A stretch of DNA of 64,000 nucleotides, taken from assembly GCA_965261105.1 (NCBI GenBank), contig CBDHCM010000006.1, positions 558,001 through 622,000 of the forward strand, read 5' to 3'. This document shows positions 1 through 7,656 of this stretch, piece after piece (within the stretch, counting starts at the first letter, position 1; the number at the start of each line of letters is the position of its first letter). This DNA comes from Aldehydirespirator sp965261105 (GTDB lineage Bacteria > Actinomycetota > Acidimicrobiia > Acidimicrobiales > Aldehydirespiratoraceae). The position numbers and the translations under genes were made by a program. The notes under the pieces are model-generated. The model was not told the DNA's origin. It worked only from the letters and a program-made list of their open reading frames with translations, and did not search any database.

Positions 1-1
1 C

Positions 2-196
2 CGTCTGGCCGCGGCCGGCACCGGTGATGTCCTCACCGGCATGATCGCGGGCCGCTTGGCCGGCTTCGGCCCTGAGCGACTGGTCGATCGAGTCGCCGAG
101 GCTGCGCACCTGCACGGAAGAGCCGCATCCGCCGTCGGAGGGGCGCGGCTGGTGGCCAGTGATCTCCTCGGTGCGCTGAGGACTGTCACACCGTGA
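2..196 (+). CDS. nnr: NAD(P)H-hydrate repair enzyme, dehydratase domain C-terminus (partial)
   Basis: Only the last 64 codons are present; the gene begins before the window. The visible part contains GTGDVLTGMIAG, the nucleotide-binding signature of the ADP/ATP-dependent NAD(P)H-hydrate dehydratase (NnrD) domain, followed by a short helical C-terminus. The family dehydrates damaged, hydrated NAD(P)H back to the functional cofactor in the cytoplasm. A gene next to alr in this order is common in bacteria, which supports the call. Whether an epimerase (NnrE) domain is fused upstream cannot be seen. Confidence 0.8.
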   Translation, partial: RLAAAGTGDVLTGMIAGRLAGFGPERLVDRVAEAAHLHGRAASAVGGARLVASDLLGALRTVTP

Positions 197-272
197 GTTC
201 GCTTGGTCTTCGGCGGGCGTGTCGCGCCACGCGCCGTGAGCGCCACCGGACCGCCGTGCGGGCTCGACCGCT

Positions 273-1418
273 GTGAGCGCTGCCAGCCTGTCCGCGCGCG
301 TGGCCAGGGTTCGGCCCGCCGCCATCGAGGCCAATGTCCGGCGCCTTGTCGAGCGGGCCGGCACGGCGGCCCTGTGCGCGGTGGTCAAGGCCGACGGCTA
401 CGGCCACGGTGCGGTCACTGCGGCCACAGCCGCTCTGGCGGGGGGCGCGTCCTGGCTGGCCGCGGCCACGACTCCCGAAGCCCTGGAGGTGTCCGAGGCG
501 GCTGAGAGCGCCGGCAGCGATGCGCCTGTGCTCATGCTGTCGGAGATCGCGCCCCGACTCGCGGCCACCGCCCCGGGCCGGTGCCCGGGCAGGGTCCGGT
601 TCACAGTGGCTTCGGTCGCGGGAATCCAGGCGATGGCGGCCGCACCGGGGCCCGCGCGCGCCATCCACCTGAAGGTGGACACCGGCATGCACCGGATGGG
701 TGCGCTGCCCACCGAGCTGGACTCAGTCGCTGAGGCCCTTCGAGCGGCCGGAGACCGACTGCGCCTTGAGGGTGTGTGGACGCATCTCGCGATCGCGGAC
801 GCCCCGAGCGACCCCTTCACAGCGAGGCAATTGGCCCGCTTCGATGAGGCGCTGGCCGGGTTGCGTCGAAACGGCCTGCCCACCGGTGTCGTGCATGCCG
901 CCAATTCGGCCGGGCTGCTGGCCCACCCCGACTCCTGCCGCGACCTGGTCCGGGCCGGCATCGCCATCTACGGCGTCCCGCCGTCGCCCGAGCTTGAAGG
1001 CGTTGTCTCGCTAGAACCGGCGCTGGAGTTGGTGTCGCGCATCACCGCGGTGCGCAGGGTTGCACCCGGCGAGAGCGTGTCCTACGGACGGCATTGGTGG
1101 GCCACCGAGCCGACCCGGGTGGCCACGGTCGCCATCGGCTACGCCGACGGCATCCGGCGCGACAGCGGCGCCGCCGGCGTGGAAGTGCTGGTGCACGGCC
1201 GCCGATGCCCGATAGTGGGCACGGTGACCATGGATCAGCTCATGGTCGCACTCGCCCCGGCCATTGCCGACGAGGCCACGGCCGGCGACGAGGTGGTGCT
1301 CATCGGTCGCCAGGGCAGCGAGGAGATCACCGCGACCGAGGTGGCCCAGCGGCTCGGCACCATCGCCTACGAGGTTCTGACGTCGATCTCGGCCCGAGTG
1401 CCCCGAGTCACGGCCTAG
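273..1418 (+). CDS. alr: Alanine racemase
   Basis: A 381-aa PLP enzyme that interconverts L- and D-alanine for peptidoglycan synthesis. The PLP-binding motif AVVKADGYGHG places the cofactor lysine at K39, and the second catalytic base is Y271 in SVSYGRHW. The C-terminal beta domain includes PIVGTVTMDQLMV. Length is normal for the family. The start is a GTG at 273, 76 bp after nnr, chosen because the conserved N-terminal barrel strand begins soon after; no better upstream start is in frame. It sits with nnr and the tsaE/B/D genes in a typical actinobacterial cell-wall/tRNA-modification neighbourhood. Confidence 0.95.
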   Translation: MSAASLSARVARVRPAAIEANVRRLVERAGTAALCAVVKADGYGHGAVTAATAALAGGASWLAAATTPEALEVSEAAESAGSDAPVLMLSEIAPRLAATAPGRCPGRVRFTVASVAGIQAMAAAPGPARAIHLKVDTGMHRMGALPTELDSVAEALRAAGDRLRLEGVWTHLAIADAPSDPFTARQLARFDEALAGLRRNGLPTGVVHAANSAGLLAHPDSCRDLVRAGIAIYGVPPSPELEGVVSLEPALELVSRITAVRRVAPGESVSYGRHWWATEPTRVATVAIGYADGIRRDSGAAGVEVLVHGRRCPIVGTVTMDQLMVALAPAIADEATAGDEVVLIGRQGSEEITATEVAQRLGTIAYEVLTSISARVPRVTA

Positions 1419-1453
1419 CCCGGAGTTGAGCCGACGGTGAAGCCGGCATCGAT

Positions 1454-1496
1454 ATTGATGTAGTTGTGCACCTATATGGGAGACAACTACGTCAAT
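1454..1496. repeat. Inverted repeat between alr and the P1-type peptidase gene
   Basis: ATTGATGTAGTTGT (1454-1467) and ACAACTACGTCAAT (1483-1496) form a 14-bp inverted repeat with one mismatch around a 15-nt spacer. The local DNA is AT-richer than its surroundings. On the minus strand the left arm reads NYINIDAGF followed by TVGSTPG and a stop, which resembles the C-terminal end of a short-chain dehydrogenase. The repeat may therefore be part of a gene remnant rather than an operator or terminator. Function unknown. Confidence 0.5.
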
Positions 1497-1578
1497 TTCA
1501 TCGAGCGCGCGCCGGGAGGTGCCGCCGGCTCTCTGTGCCGTCACTAGGATCCGAGCGCGATTGACGGAGGCTGGGACA

Positions 1579-2460
1579 ATGTCTGTCGACTTACAGATCC
1601 GTGGAGTGGAGATCGGTCATTGGACCGATCCGGCGGCTTGCACCGGTTGTACCGTGATCGTGCTCCCGCCCGGCACCACCGCCTCCGGCGAGGTGAGGGG
1701 CGGCGCCCCGGCCACCCGCGACTTCGCCCTTCTGGCGCCGGAGCGGCTCGTCGACTGCGTCGACGCGGTCGTCCTCACCGGCGGCTCCGCCTTCGGCCTG
1801 GCCGCGGCCGACGGGGTGATGGAGGTCCTCGAGGCCGAGGGCCGGGGGTTCGACACCCCCCACGGGCCGGTGCCGATCGTGGTGGCCATGGCCCTGTACG
1901 ACCTCGGCGTGGGCGATTCGGCCGTCCGCCCCGGCGTCGCCGCCGGTCGTCATGCGGCCACGAACCGGGCCGCTTCCTCGGAGACCGGCTCGGTGGGGGC
2001 GGGCACCGGCGCGACGGTGTCGAAGTGGCTGGGCGCCGAGAACGCCGAGCCTGGTGGGCTGGGGGTGGCCACGATCCGGCGAGACGATCTGGTTGTCACT
2101 GCGGTCGTTGCGGTCAACGCCGCGGGCAGCCCCCGCCCGGCTGCCGAGGAAATGCTCGAACAGATCGCGGACGGAACCTTCGAGCAGTGGCCGGCCCGGG
2201 CGGATCCGTTCTCCAACACGACGCTGGGGGCAGTGGTCACCAACGCCGCGCTGTCCAAGCTCGACTGCTTCTGGGTGGCCCAGGGAGGCCACGACGGCCT
2301 GGCCCGCGAACTAGTGCCGGCCCACACCCGCAGCGACGGCGACGCGGTCGTGGCCGCGGCAACCGGCGAAGTGTCCGCCGGCGCCGACGATGTGAGGCTG
2401 CTGGCCGTGGCCGCAGTGGTCAAGGCGGTGCGCGGCGCGGTCGGTACGCTCGAAGGGTGA
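1579..2460 (+). CDS. P1 family (DmpA/S58-type) N-terminal-nucleophile peptidase
   Basis: A 293-aa protein of the DmpA/BapA-type aminopeptidase family, which self-cleaves internally to expose an N-terminal nucleophile. The likely cleavage region is the SNTTLGAVV stretch around N213-T214-T215. Upstream, GGAPATRDFALL and VVLTGGSAFGLAAADGV match the conserved glycine-rich core of the alpha segment. The start is the ATG at 1579, preceded at good spacing by CGGAGG (1565-1570); a longer frame from 1519 lacks such a site. Activities in the family include D-amino-acid aminopeptidase and beta-peptidyl hydrolysis; the substrate here is unknown. Confidence 0.85.
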   Translation: MSVDLQIRGVEIGHWTDPAACTGCTVIVLPPGTTASGEVRGGAPATRDFALLAPERLVDCVDAVVLTGGSAFGLAAADGVMEVLEAEGRGFDTPHGPVPIVVAMALYDLGVGDSAVRPGVAAGRHAATNRAASSETGSVGAGTGATVSKWLGAENAEPGGLGVATIRRDDLVVTAVVAVNAAGSPRPAAEEMLEQIADGTFEQWPARADPFSNTTLGAVVTNAALSKLDCFWVAQGGHDGLARELVPAHTRSDGDAVVAAATGEVSAGADDVRLLAVAAVVKAVRGAVGTLEG

Positions 2461-2490
2461 CAACGCCCCCGTCCGCTGCCCTCGCGCCAG

Positions 2491-2979
2491 GTGTGGATGC
2501 TCGCGTGTAGGACTGCCGGGGTCGACGAGACGAGGGCGCTCGGCGCGGCCGTCGCCACCATCGTCTACACCGGCGACGTGGTCGTTCTGGTGGGGGACTT
2601 GGGAGCAGGCAAGACTGCCTTCGTCCAGGGCTTCGCGGCCACCCTGGGCGTGACCGCCCCCGTCACCAGCCCCACCTTCACTCTGGCCAACCGCTATGAG
2701 GGGCGACTGGTGGTCAACCACCTCGATGTCTATCGCTTCGACTGCCCCGAAGAGGTGAGCGACCTGGCCTTGCCCGAAGTCCTCGACGAGGGCGTGACCC
2801 TCGTGGAGTGGGGCGACACCATCTCGTCGGATCTTCCGCCCGAGCGCCTGTCGGTGACGATCCGCTTCGGTCGCGGCGACGACGATCGCAGCTTCGAGCT
2901 GCGGGGCCGGGGCGAGGCCTGGCAGCGCCGCGCCGACCGGTTGGCGGCTGCGCTCGCGCCCTGGGCCTCTCCGTGCTGA
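2491..2979 (+). CDS. tsaE: tRNA t6A synthesis ATPase TsaE
   Basis: A 162-aa P-loop ATPase. Walker A GDLGAGKTAFVQG places the lysine near K41, followed by SPTFTLANRYEGR, a Walker-B-like HLDVYRF, and LVEWGDTI, all typical of TsaE (YjeE). TsaE binds the TsaB-TsaD heterodimer and resets it during N6-threonylcarbamoyladenosine synthesis on ANN-decoding tRNAs. Its partners are the next two genes. The start is GTG 2491 (an ATG lies two codons later). Its 3' end overlaps an imperfect direct repeat that extends to the tsaB start. Confidence 0.95.
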   Translation: MWMLACRTAGVDETRALGAAVATIVYTGDVVVLVGDLGAGKTAFVQGFAATLGVTAPVTSPTFTLANRYEGRLVVNHLDVYRFDCPEEVSDLALPEVLDEGVTLVEWGDTISSDLPPERLSVTIRFGRGDDDRSFELRGRGEAWQRRADRLAAALAPWASPC

Positions 2980-3049
2980 TAGAGGCGACTCGGCGGGGCC
3001 GTGCCCGGCCGCTGGTGTGGCCATGTCCTGGGGGCTCGCTGTGCTGATA
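2960..3049 (+). repeat. Imperfect direct repeat spanning the tsaE stop and tsaB start
   Basis: About 22 bp at the tsaE end (2960-2981) recur imperfectly at 3027-3049. Both copies contain GTGCTGATA preceded by a CCTGGG/CTC stretch. The first copy carries the tsaE stop (TGA 2977-2979) and the second carries the proposed tsaB GTG start at 3041. Read in the tsaB frame, the first copy encodes GLSVLIEATR, close to GLAVLILGIESATG at the TsaB start. This looks like an old, decayed tandem duplication of the gene junction. Confidence 0.4.
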
Positions 3050-3736
3050 CTCGGGATCGAGTCGGCCACCGGACGCGTGGGCTGCGCCATCGGAGGCCAC
3101 GAAGGTGTGCTGGCCTCGGTTCAGGCCACCCGCGAGCGCCGTCACGCCGAGTTGCTCGCTCCCCAGATTCAGGCGGCCTGCGCCCATGCCGACGTCGCCC
3201 TGAGAGACTTGGGCGCGGTCGCGGTCGATGTCGGCCCGGGGCTCTACACCGGCCTGCGGGTGGGGGTGACCACTGCTGTCACAATGGCGCACGCCCTGCG
3301 GGTGCCCATGGTCGCGGTCAGCAGCCTCGACCTCATCGCCTACCCGCTGCGCCATACCGGCCGCACCATCGCGGCGGTGATCGACGCTCGCCGGCGCGAG
3401 GTGTTCCACGCCCGGTACAGCTGCCTGCGCGGAGGGGTGCAGCGCCTCAGCGAGCCCATGGTCGGCCCTCCCGACGATGTCGTGTCGCAGATGCTGGCCG
3501 GCAGCGACGAGACGCTCGTCGTGGGGGACGGCGCGCAGCGCTACGCCTCGATGTTCGAGGGGCGGCGCGGCCTGGAGTTGGCCGACCCGGGCTTCGCTTA
3601 CCCTTCGGCTGAGTCTGTGGTGCTGCTGGCCCACGCCCTGGCCGTGCGCGAGGAGTTCGTGCGACCCGACGAGATCGAGCCCCTCTACCTGCGCCGGCCG
3701 GACGCGGAGGCCAAGTGGGCCGGCAGCGGACCGTGA
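3041..3736 (+). CDS. tsaB: tRNA t6A synthesis protein TsaB
   Basis: A 231-aa ASKHA-fold protein. It has LILGIESATGRVGCAI at the N-terminus and the diagnostic GPGLYTGLRVGVTTA segment followed by VPMVAVSSLDLIAY. TsaB is the non-catalytic partner that dimerises with TsaD. I start at GTG 3041, which places the first beta strand at the terminus; a GTG at 3017 would add eight residues. No separate rimI acetyltransferase gene lies between tsaB and tsaD, although that order is common elsewhere. The stop overlaps the tsaD start. Confidence 0.93.
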   Translation: MLILGIESATGRVGCAIGGHEGVLASVQATRERRHAELLAPQIQAACAHADVALRDLGAVAVDVGPGLYTGLRVGVTTAVTMAHALRVPMVAVSSLDLIAYPLRHTGRTIAAVIDARRREVFHARYSCLRGGVQRLSEPMVGPPDDVVSQMLAGSDETLVVGDGAQRYASMFEGRRGLELADPGFAYPSAESVVLLAHALAVREEFVRPDEIEPLYLRRPDAEAKWAGSGP

Positions 3737-4782
3737 CCGCGGGCGACGCGATCCCGGGCGCGGCCGATGGGGCCCCTGCGGGTGGTGAGCCGATCCTGGG
3801 GATCGAGACGTCCTGCGACGAGACGGCCGCGGCGGTGGTCGCCGGCGGGCGGCAGGTGCTGTCGTCGGTGGTGTCGAGCCAGATCGATCTGCACGCCCGC
3901 TACGGGGGCGTCGTCCCCGAGGTGGCGGGCCGGGCCCACGTCGAGCGGCTCGCCGGTGTAATGTCGCAGGCGCTGGCGGAGTCGGGGGTTGACGACTCCG
4001 ACATCGCCGCGGTGGGGGCCACGGCCGGACCGGGCCTGGTGGGGGCATTGCTGGTCGGCGTGTCGGCGGCCAAGGCGCTGGCGCTCGTCTGGGACGTGCC
4101 GTTCGTGGCCGTCAACCACCTCGAGGCTCATCTCCACGCGGCCTTCCTCGAGGAGCCCCATATCAAACTGCCGGCGGTGGTGGCCCTGGTCTCGGGTGGC
4201 CACACCATGCTCGTGCTGATGGAGGATCGCCTGCGCTACCGGGTCCTGGGCGCCACCCTCGACGACGCCGCGGGGGAGGCCTTCGACAAGGTGGCCCGCT
4301 TCATGGGTCTCGGATATCCGGGCGGACCGGCCATCGACCGGCTCAGCCACCAGGGGGATCCCGACGGCATCGCCTTCCCCCGGCCGATGCTGCACGACGG
4401 CTGGAACTTCTCATTCAGCGGACTCAAGACCGCGGTGATCAACCACTTGCGGCGCCATCCGGACGCGCCTGCCGCCGATGTGGCCGCATCGTTCCAGGAG
4501 GCGGTGGCCGACGTGCTCGTGGCCAAGGCCCGGCGGGCCGCGGCCGAGCACGGCGCGGTGGGTCTGTGCCTGGCCGGCGGGGTGGCCGCCAACAGCCGGC
4601 TGCGGGAGATGACGCTCGAAGCGGGCGCCGCCGACGGGCTCGCCGTTCACGTGCCGAGCCGGGCCATGTGCACCGACAACGCGGCCATGGTGGCCGCGGC
4701 GGCCTGGTGGCGCCTGCAGGCCGACGGGCCCTCTCCGCTCACTGCGGGCGCGGACCCGTCGCTGGGCCTGCCGGAACGCTGA
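3733..4782 (+). CDS. tsaD: tRNA N6-adenosine threonylcarbamoyltransferase TsaD
   Basis: A 349-aa catalytic subunit that transfers the threonylcarbamoyl group from TC-AMP to A37 of ANN-decoding tRNAs. It carries ILGIETSCDETAAAVV, the metal-binding HLEAHLHAAF (HxxxH), VSGGHTML, the GEAFDKVAR region and CLAGGVAANSRLRE. The GTG at 3733 overlaps the tsaB TGA in a GTGA arrangement, suggesting translational coupling; another GTG at 3715 is possible. The C-terminus is slightly extended with a Pro/Gly-rich tail. Ends 46 bp before the CIRCE element of groES. Confidence 0.96.
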   Translation: MTAGDAIPGAADGAPAGGEPILGIETSCDETAAAVVAGGRQVLSSVVSSQIDLHARYGGVVPEVAGRAHVERLAGVMSQALAESGVDDSDIAAVGATAGPGLVGALLVGVSAAKALALVWDVPFVAVNHLEAHLHAAFLEEPHIKLPAVVALVSGGHTMLVLMEDRLRYRVLGATLDDAAGEAFDKVARFMGLGYPGGPAIDRLSHQGDPDGIAFPRPMLHDGWNFSFSGLKTAVINHLRRHPDAPAADVAASFQEAVADVLVAKARRAAAEHGAVGLCLAGGVAANSRLREMTLEAGAADGLAVHVPSRAMCTDNAAMVAAAAWWRLQADGPSPLTAGADPSLGLPER

Positions 4783-4828
4783 AACGTCCCAACTCGCGCG
4801 TTGTGGCCCCCCTTTGGGCGCCGTATCG

Positions 4829-4855
4829 TTGGCACTCGACACGGGAGAGTGCCAA
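4829..4855 (+). promoter_or_regulatory. CIRCE operator for HrcA upstream of groES
   Basis: TTGGCACTC (4829-4837), nine bases, then GAGTGCCAA (4847-4855) form a perfect inverted repeat. It matches the CIRCE consensus TTAGCACTC-N9-GAGTGCTAA with compensating changes in both arms. CIRCE is bound by the repressor HrcA, which relieves groESL repression under heat or misfolding stress. It lies about 85 bp before the groES start. hrcA itself is not in this window. Confidence 0.95.
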
Positions 4856-4940
4856 CGCCCGTGTCGTGGCCGAGGGCAACGACAGGCCGCCCCGGCCACA
4901 ACGAACAAGCCAATCCGAGAACAGGAGTCCGGGAGGACAC

Positions 4941-5231
4941 ATGAACTTGCAGCCACTCGAGGATCGCATCGTTGTGCGGCCCAGCGACGCCGAGGAGACC
5001 ACCGCCAGTGGTCTCGTCATCCCCGACACCGCCAAGGAGAAGCCCCAGCAGGGCGAGGTACTGGCGGTCGGCCCCGGTCGCCGGTCCGACGACAGCGGTG
5101 AGCTCATCGCCATGGACGTCGCAGCAGGCGACACCGTCGTCTACTCCAAGTACGGCGGCACCGAGATCACCGTCGACGGCGAGGATCTGCTGATCCTCAA
5201 CGCCCGCGACGTGCTGGCCAGGGTCGTCTGA
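4941..5231 (+). CDS. groS: Co-chaperonin GroES
   Basis: A 96-aa 10-kDa chaperonin that caps GroEL. It has LQPLEDRIVVRPSDAEE at the N-terminus, the mobile-loop region TTASGLVIPDTAKEKPQ, GEVLAVGPGR, and the C-terminal YSKYGGTEITVDGEDLLIL. The ATG at 4941 follows GGGAGG at suitable spacing. It begins the CIRCE-controlled groES-groEL operon; only 8 bp separate it from groEL. Confidence 0.98.
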   Translation: MNLQPLEDRIVVRPSDAEETTASGLVIPDTAKEKPQQGEVLAVGPGRRSDDSGELIAMDVAAGDTVVYSKYGGTEITVDGEDLLILNARDVLARVV

Positions 5232-5239
5232 GGTCGCCG

Positions 5240-6904
5240 ATGCCCAAGATCCTCAAGTTCGACGACGAGGCCCGACGCGGCCTCGAGGCGGGCGTCAACA
5301 AGCTCGCCGACGCGGTGAAGGTCACGTTGGGTCCCAAGGGCCGCAACGTGGTGCTCGACAAGAAGTTCGGGGCGCCGACGATCACCAACGACGGCGTGTC
5401 AATCGCCCGAGAGGTGGAGCTCGACGACAAGTTCGAGAACATGGGCGCCCAGCTCGTGAAGGAAGTCGCCACCAAGACCAACGACATCGCCGGCGACGGA
5501 ACCACAACCGCCACGGTCCTGGCCCAGGCCCTGGTGCACGAGGGGCTGCGCAACGTGGCCGCCGGCGCCAACCCCATGAGCCTCAAGCGCGGCATGGACG
5601 CCGCGGTGGCCGCTGCGGTCGAATCGCTGGCCGAGCAGGCCGTGCCGGTGTCCACCGACAAGGAGAAGGTCCAGTCGGTGGCGTCGATCTCCGCGGCTGA
5701 CACCGCAGTGGGAGAGACGCTGGCGGAGGCCTTCGACAAGGTCGGCAAAGACGGTGTGATCACTGTCGAGGAGAGCAACACGTTCGGCATGGACCTCGAC
5801 TTCGTCGAGGGCATGCAGTTCGACAAGGGCTACCTCTCGCCGTACTTCGTCACCGACCCGGAGCGCCAGGAGGCAGTGCTGGAGGAGCCCTATGTTCTGT
5901 TGAACCAGGGCAAGATCAGCAACGTCTCGGACATGCTGCCGGTGCTCGAGAAGGTGATGCAGACGGGCAAGACGCTGCTGATCATCGCCGAGGACGTGGA
6001 GGGCGAGGCTCTGGCCACTCTGGTGGTGAACAAGATCCGCGGCACGTTCAGCTCCGCAGCGGTCAAGGCGCCCGGCTTCGGCGAGCGCCGCAAGGCGATG
6101 CTGCAGGACATGGCCATCCTCACCGGTGGCCAGGTCGTCGCTGAGGAGGTCGGGCTCAAGCTCGACTCGGTGGATTTGTCGCTGATGGGCTCGGCCCGCA
6201 AGGTGGTCATCACCAAGGACGACACCACCATCATCGAGGGCGCCGGCGACGCTGCCGACGTCGAGGGCCGCGTCAGCCAGATCAAGACCGAGATCGACAA
6301 CACCGACTCGGACTGGGACCGCGAGAAGCTCCAGGAGCGCTTGGCCAAGCTGGCCGGCGGCGTGGCCGTCGTGCAGGTGGGCGCGGCCACCGAGGTGGAG
6401 CTCAAGGAGACCAAGCACCGCATCGAGGACGCCATCTCGGCTACCCGGGCCGCCATCGACGAGGGCATCGTGGCCGGCGGCGGAACGGCGCTGCTGCGCT
6501 GCCGGGCCGCGGTGGCAGAGGTCGCGGCCGGCCTCGACGGCGACGAGGCCACCGGGGCCCGCATCATCGGCGAGGCCCTGTCGGCGCCCACCCGGCTGAT
6601 CGCCGAGAACGCCGGCCATGAGGGCGCCATCGTGGTGCGCGAGGTCGAGTCGGCCTCCGGCTCGCACGGCTTCGACGCGGTCGCCGGCGAGGTCACCGAT
6701 CTCATCGGCGCCGGTGTGATCGACCCGGTCAAGGTGACCCGGGCCGCGCTTCAGAATGCGGCGTCGATCGCCGGGCTCATGCTCACCACCGAGGTGCTCG
6801 TGGCCGACAAGCCCGAGGAGAAGCCCCCGCCCGGTCCCCCCGGCGGAGGCATGGACGGCATGGGAGGCATGGGCGGTATGGGAGGCATGGGCGGCATGAT
6901 GTAG
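5240..6904 (+). CDS. groL: Chaperonin GroEL
   Basis: A 554-aa 60-kDa chaperonin. Visible signatures include VTLGPKGRNVVLDKKFG, the ATP-binding GDGTTTATVLAQ, the family signature AAIDEGIVAGGGTALL, and a C-terminal Gly-Met tail (GGMGGMGGMGGMM). It folds newly made or stressed proteins with GroES in an ATP-driven cycle. It is complete and expressed from the CIRCE promoter. A 350-bp part of its coding region (about 6161-6511) recurs at 10158-10507 with only about eight mismatches. Confidence 0.98.
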   Translation: MPKILKFDDEARRGLEAGVNKLADAVKVTLGPKGRNVVLDKKFGAPTITNDGVSIAREVELDDKFENMGAQLVKEVATKTNDIAGDGTTTATVLAQALVHEGLRNVAAGANPMSLKRGMDAAVAAAVESLAEQAVPVSTDKEKVQSVASISAADTAVGETLAEAFDKVGKDGVITVEESNTFGMDLDFVEGMQFDKGYLSPYFVTDPERQEAVLEEPYVLLNQGKISNVSDMLPVLEKVMQTGKTLLIIAEDVEGEALATLVVNKIRGTFSSAAVKAPGFGERRKAMLQDMAILTGGQVVAEEVGLKLDSVDLSLMGSARKVVITKDDTTIIEGAGDAADVEGRVSQIKTEIDNTDSDWDREKLQERLAKLAGGVAVVQVGAATEVELKETKHRIEDAISATRAAIDEGIVAGGGTALLRCRAAVAEVAAGLDGDEATGARIIGEALSAPTRLIAENAGHEGAIVVREVESASGSHGFDAVAGEVTDLIGAGVIDPVKVTRAALQNAASIAGLMLTTEVLVADKPEEKPPPGPPGGGMDGMGGMGGMGGMGGMM

Positions 6905-6927
6905 CCGTTCGCCCCCGCGAACCTCCA

Positions 6928-6956
6928 AGGAGCCCGAGCGACGAGCTCGGGCTCCT
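6928..6956 (+). terminator. Terminator-like hairpin after groEL
   Basis: AGGAGCCCGAGC, the loop GACGA, then GCTCGGGCTCCT form a perfect 12-bp GC-rich stem 23 bp after the groEL stop. No T-run follows, so it may be a weak terminator or a 3' mRNA-stabilising hairpin. It marks the end of the groES-groEL transcription unit before the scrap region. Confidence 0.7.
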
Positions 6957-6985
6957 GCGCGTCAAACGCGCCCGAGCGCGGGCCG

Positions 6986-7048
6986 TTGCTGACGGTGGAC
7001 GAGGAGGTGTGGGCCGACCGGCTAGACCGGGTGTGCAAGACCGCACTC
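6986..7048 (+). pseudogene. Fragment of a lipoprotein repeat (LLTVDEEVWADRLDRVCKTA)
   Basis: The frame reads LLTVDEEVWADRLDRVCKTA, closely matching residues 68-87 (LLLTVDEDVWVARLDRLCRT) of the lipoprotein encoded at 7657-8541 and the second internal copy in that protein. Homology ends abruptly at about 7042-7048, where an IS-transposase fragment on the opposite strand begins. No start codon or signal peptide belongs to it. It is a broken third copy of the repeat, left beside the groEL terminator. Confidence 0.6.
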
Positions 7049-7165
7049 GACCACGGTCATCTCACCGCAGAGCACCTGCACGAACGCCTCGTACTTCTGC
7101 ACAGGCGACAGCCGCCGCCTCCCGCGGCGTCCGCTACGCTCCAAGGGCCTCAAGGTATCAGTCAT
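7042..7165 (-). pseudogene. N-terminal remnant of an IS3-type transposase
   Basis: From an ATG at 7165, preceded by AAAGGAGCG at good spacing, the minus strand reads MTDTLRPLERSG and then RRRLSPVQKYEAFVQVL and CGEMTVVE. This resembles the N-terminal helix-turn-helix segment of actinobacterial IS3-type transposases (the SPxQKYExWxQxLxGE pattern). After about 41 codons the match stops, at the junction with the lipoprotein fragment. A normal start without a body indicates truncation by recombination. It differs from the IS3-type element at 8631-9402. Confidence 0.55.
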
Positions 7166-7445
7166 CTGACGCTCCTTTCACAGCGCCATGCTCCCACCCC
7201 GACGCTGCGTAATCAACCACCCGAAATCGGACACGATCCCAGAATCATCACACAGGGCTCGCGACCGGGGTCCCCTCACCTCCCGCGTGCTCTGCCGCTG
7301 TGCATATTTGGTTGTCCGCAAATGCTCGAAAGTTGGCCGAAGTATGTCCGGATTGCCAGCACCATCGTCCGCATGGAGATCGTATCCTATTGAGATACTA
7401 CTTCTCGTCTAGACGAATTGGACGAGTAATGAAGGATAGCAAATA
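7166..7445. other. Gene-free stretch with falling GC content
   Basis: No convincing gene is visible in these 280 bases. The first part may be the outer end of the transposase remnant's element. From about 7300 the composition shifts to AT-richer DNA that continues through the following small lipoprotein genes. Two short palindromes lie near the right end (GTATC/GATAC at 7382-7398 and the 12-bp palindrome at 7405-7416). Confidence 0.4.
7405..7416. promoter_or_regulatory. Perfect 12-bp palindrome before a small lipoprotein ORF
   Basis: TCGTCTAGACGA is a perfect palindrome about 30 bp upstream of the ATG at 7446, inside AT-rich DNA. The position suits a dimeric repressor site, but no regulator can be assigned. 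Confidence 0.35.
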
Positions 7446-7595
7446 ATGAACCGTAGATCACCGAAACCAAGAATAGCAAGATTCTGTCATTTGGCCCTTC
7501 CTTGGTGTGGAGTTGCATTTGGCCTGATGTGGCTTGTACTAGTCTCTTCCTGTGCATCTAATGATGATGCCAGGAGTCCGGTACAGCTGGGATGA
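7446..7595 (+). CDS. Very small lipoprotein or lipoprotein signal fragment (49 aa)
   Basis: A 49-codon frame with an AAGGA ribosome site (7432-7436) before its ATG. It has a basic N-terminus (MNRRSPKPRIAR), a hydrophobic segment, and a lipobox-like VLVSSC at residues 31-36, followed by only 13 more residues. It looks like a bacterial lipoprotein signal peptide with almost no mature domain. It is either a tiny lipoprotein or the 5' end of one whose body was lost, which fits the scrap nature of this region. Codon use is much less GC-rich than in the core genes. Confidence 0.45.
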   Translation: MNRRSPKPRIARFCHLALPWCGVAFGLMWLVLVSSCASNDDARSPVQLG

Positions 7596-7656
7596 TGACC
7601 TCACAATGCACGTCGGGTATAATGGCCTTCGTGCAGCAGTGACGGGATAGGTACAG

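Noticed and set aside
5399..6928. A 509-aa open frame antisense to groEL
   Set aside because: It is the mirror of a strongly conserved gene in high-GC DNA, where long antisense frames are common. Its His/Leu/Gly-rich composition has no recognisable domain.
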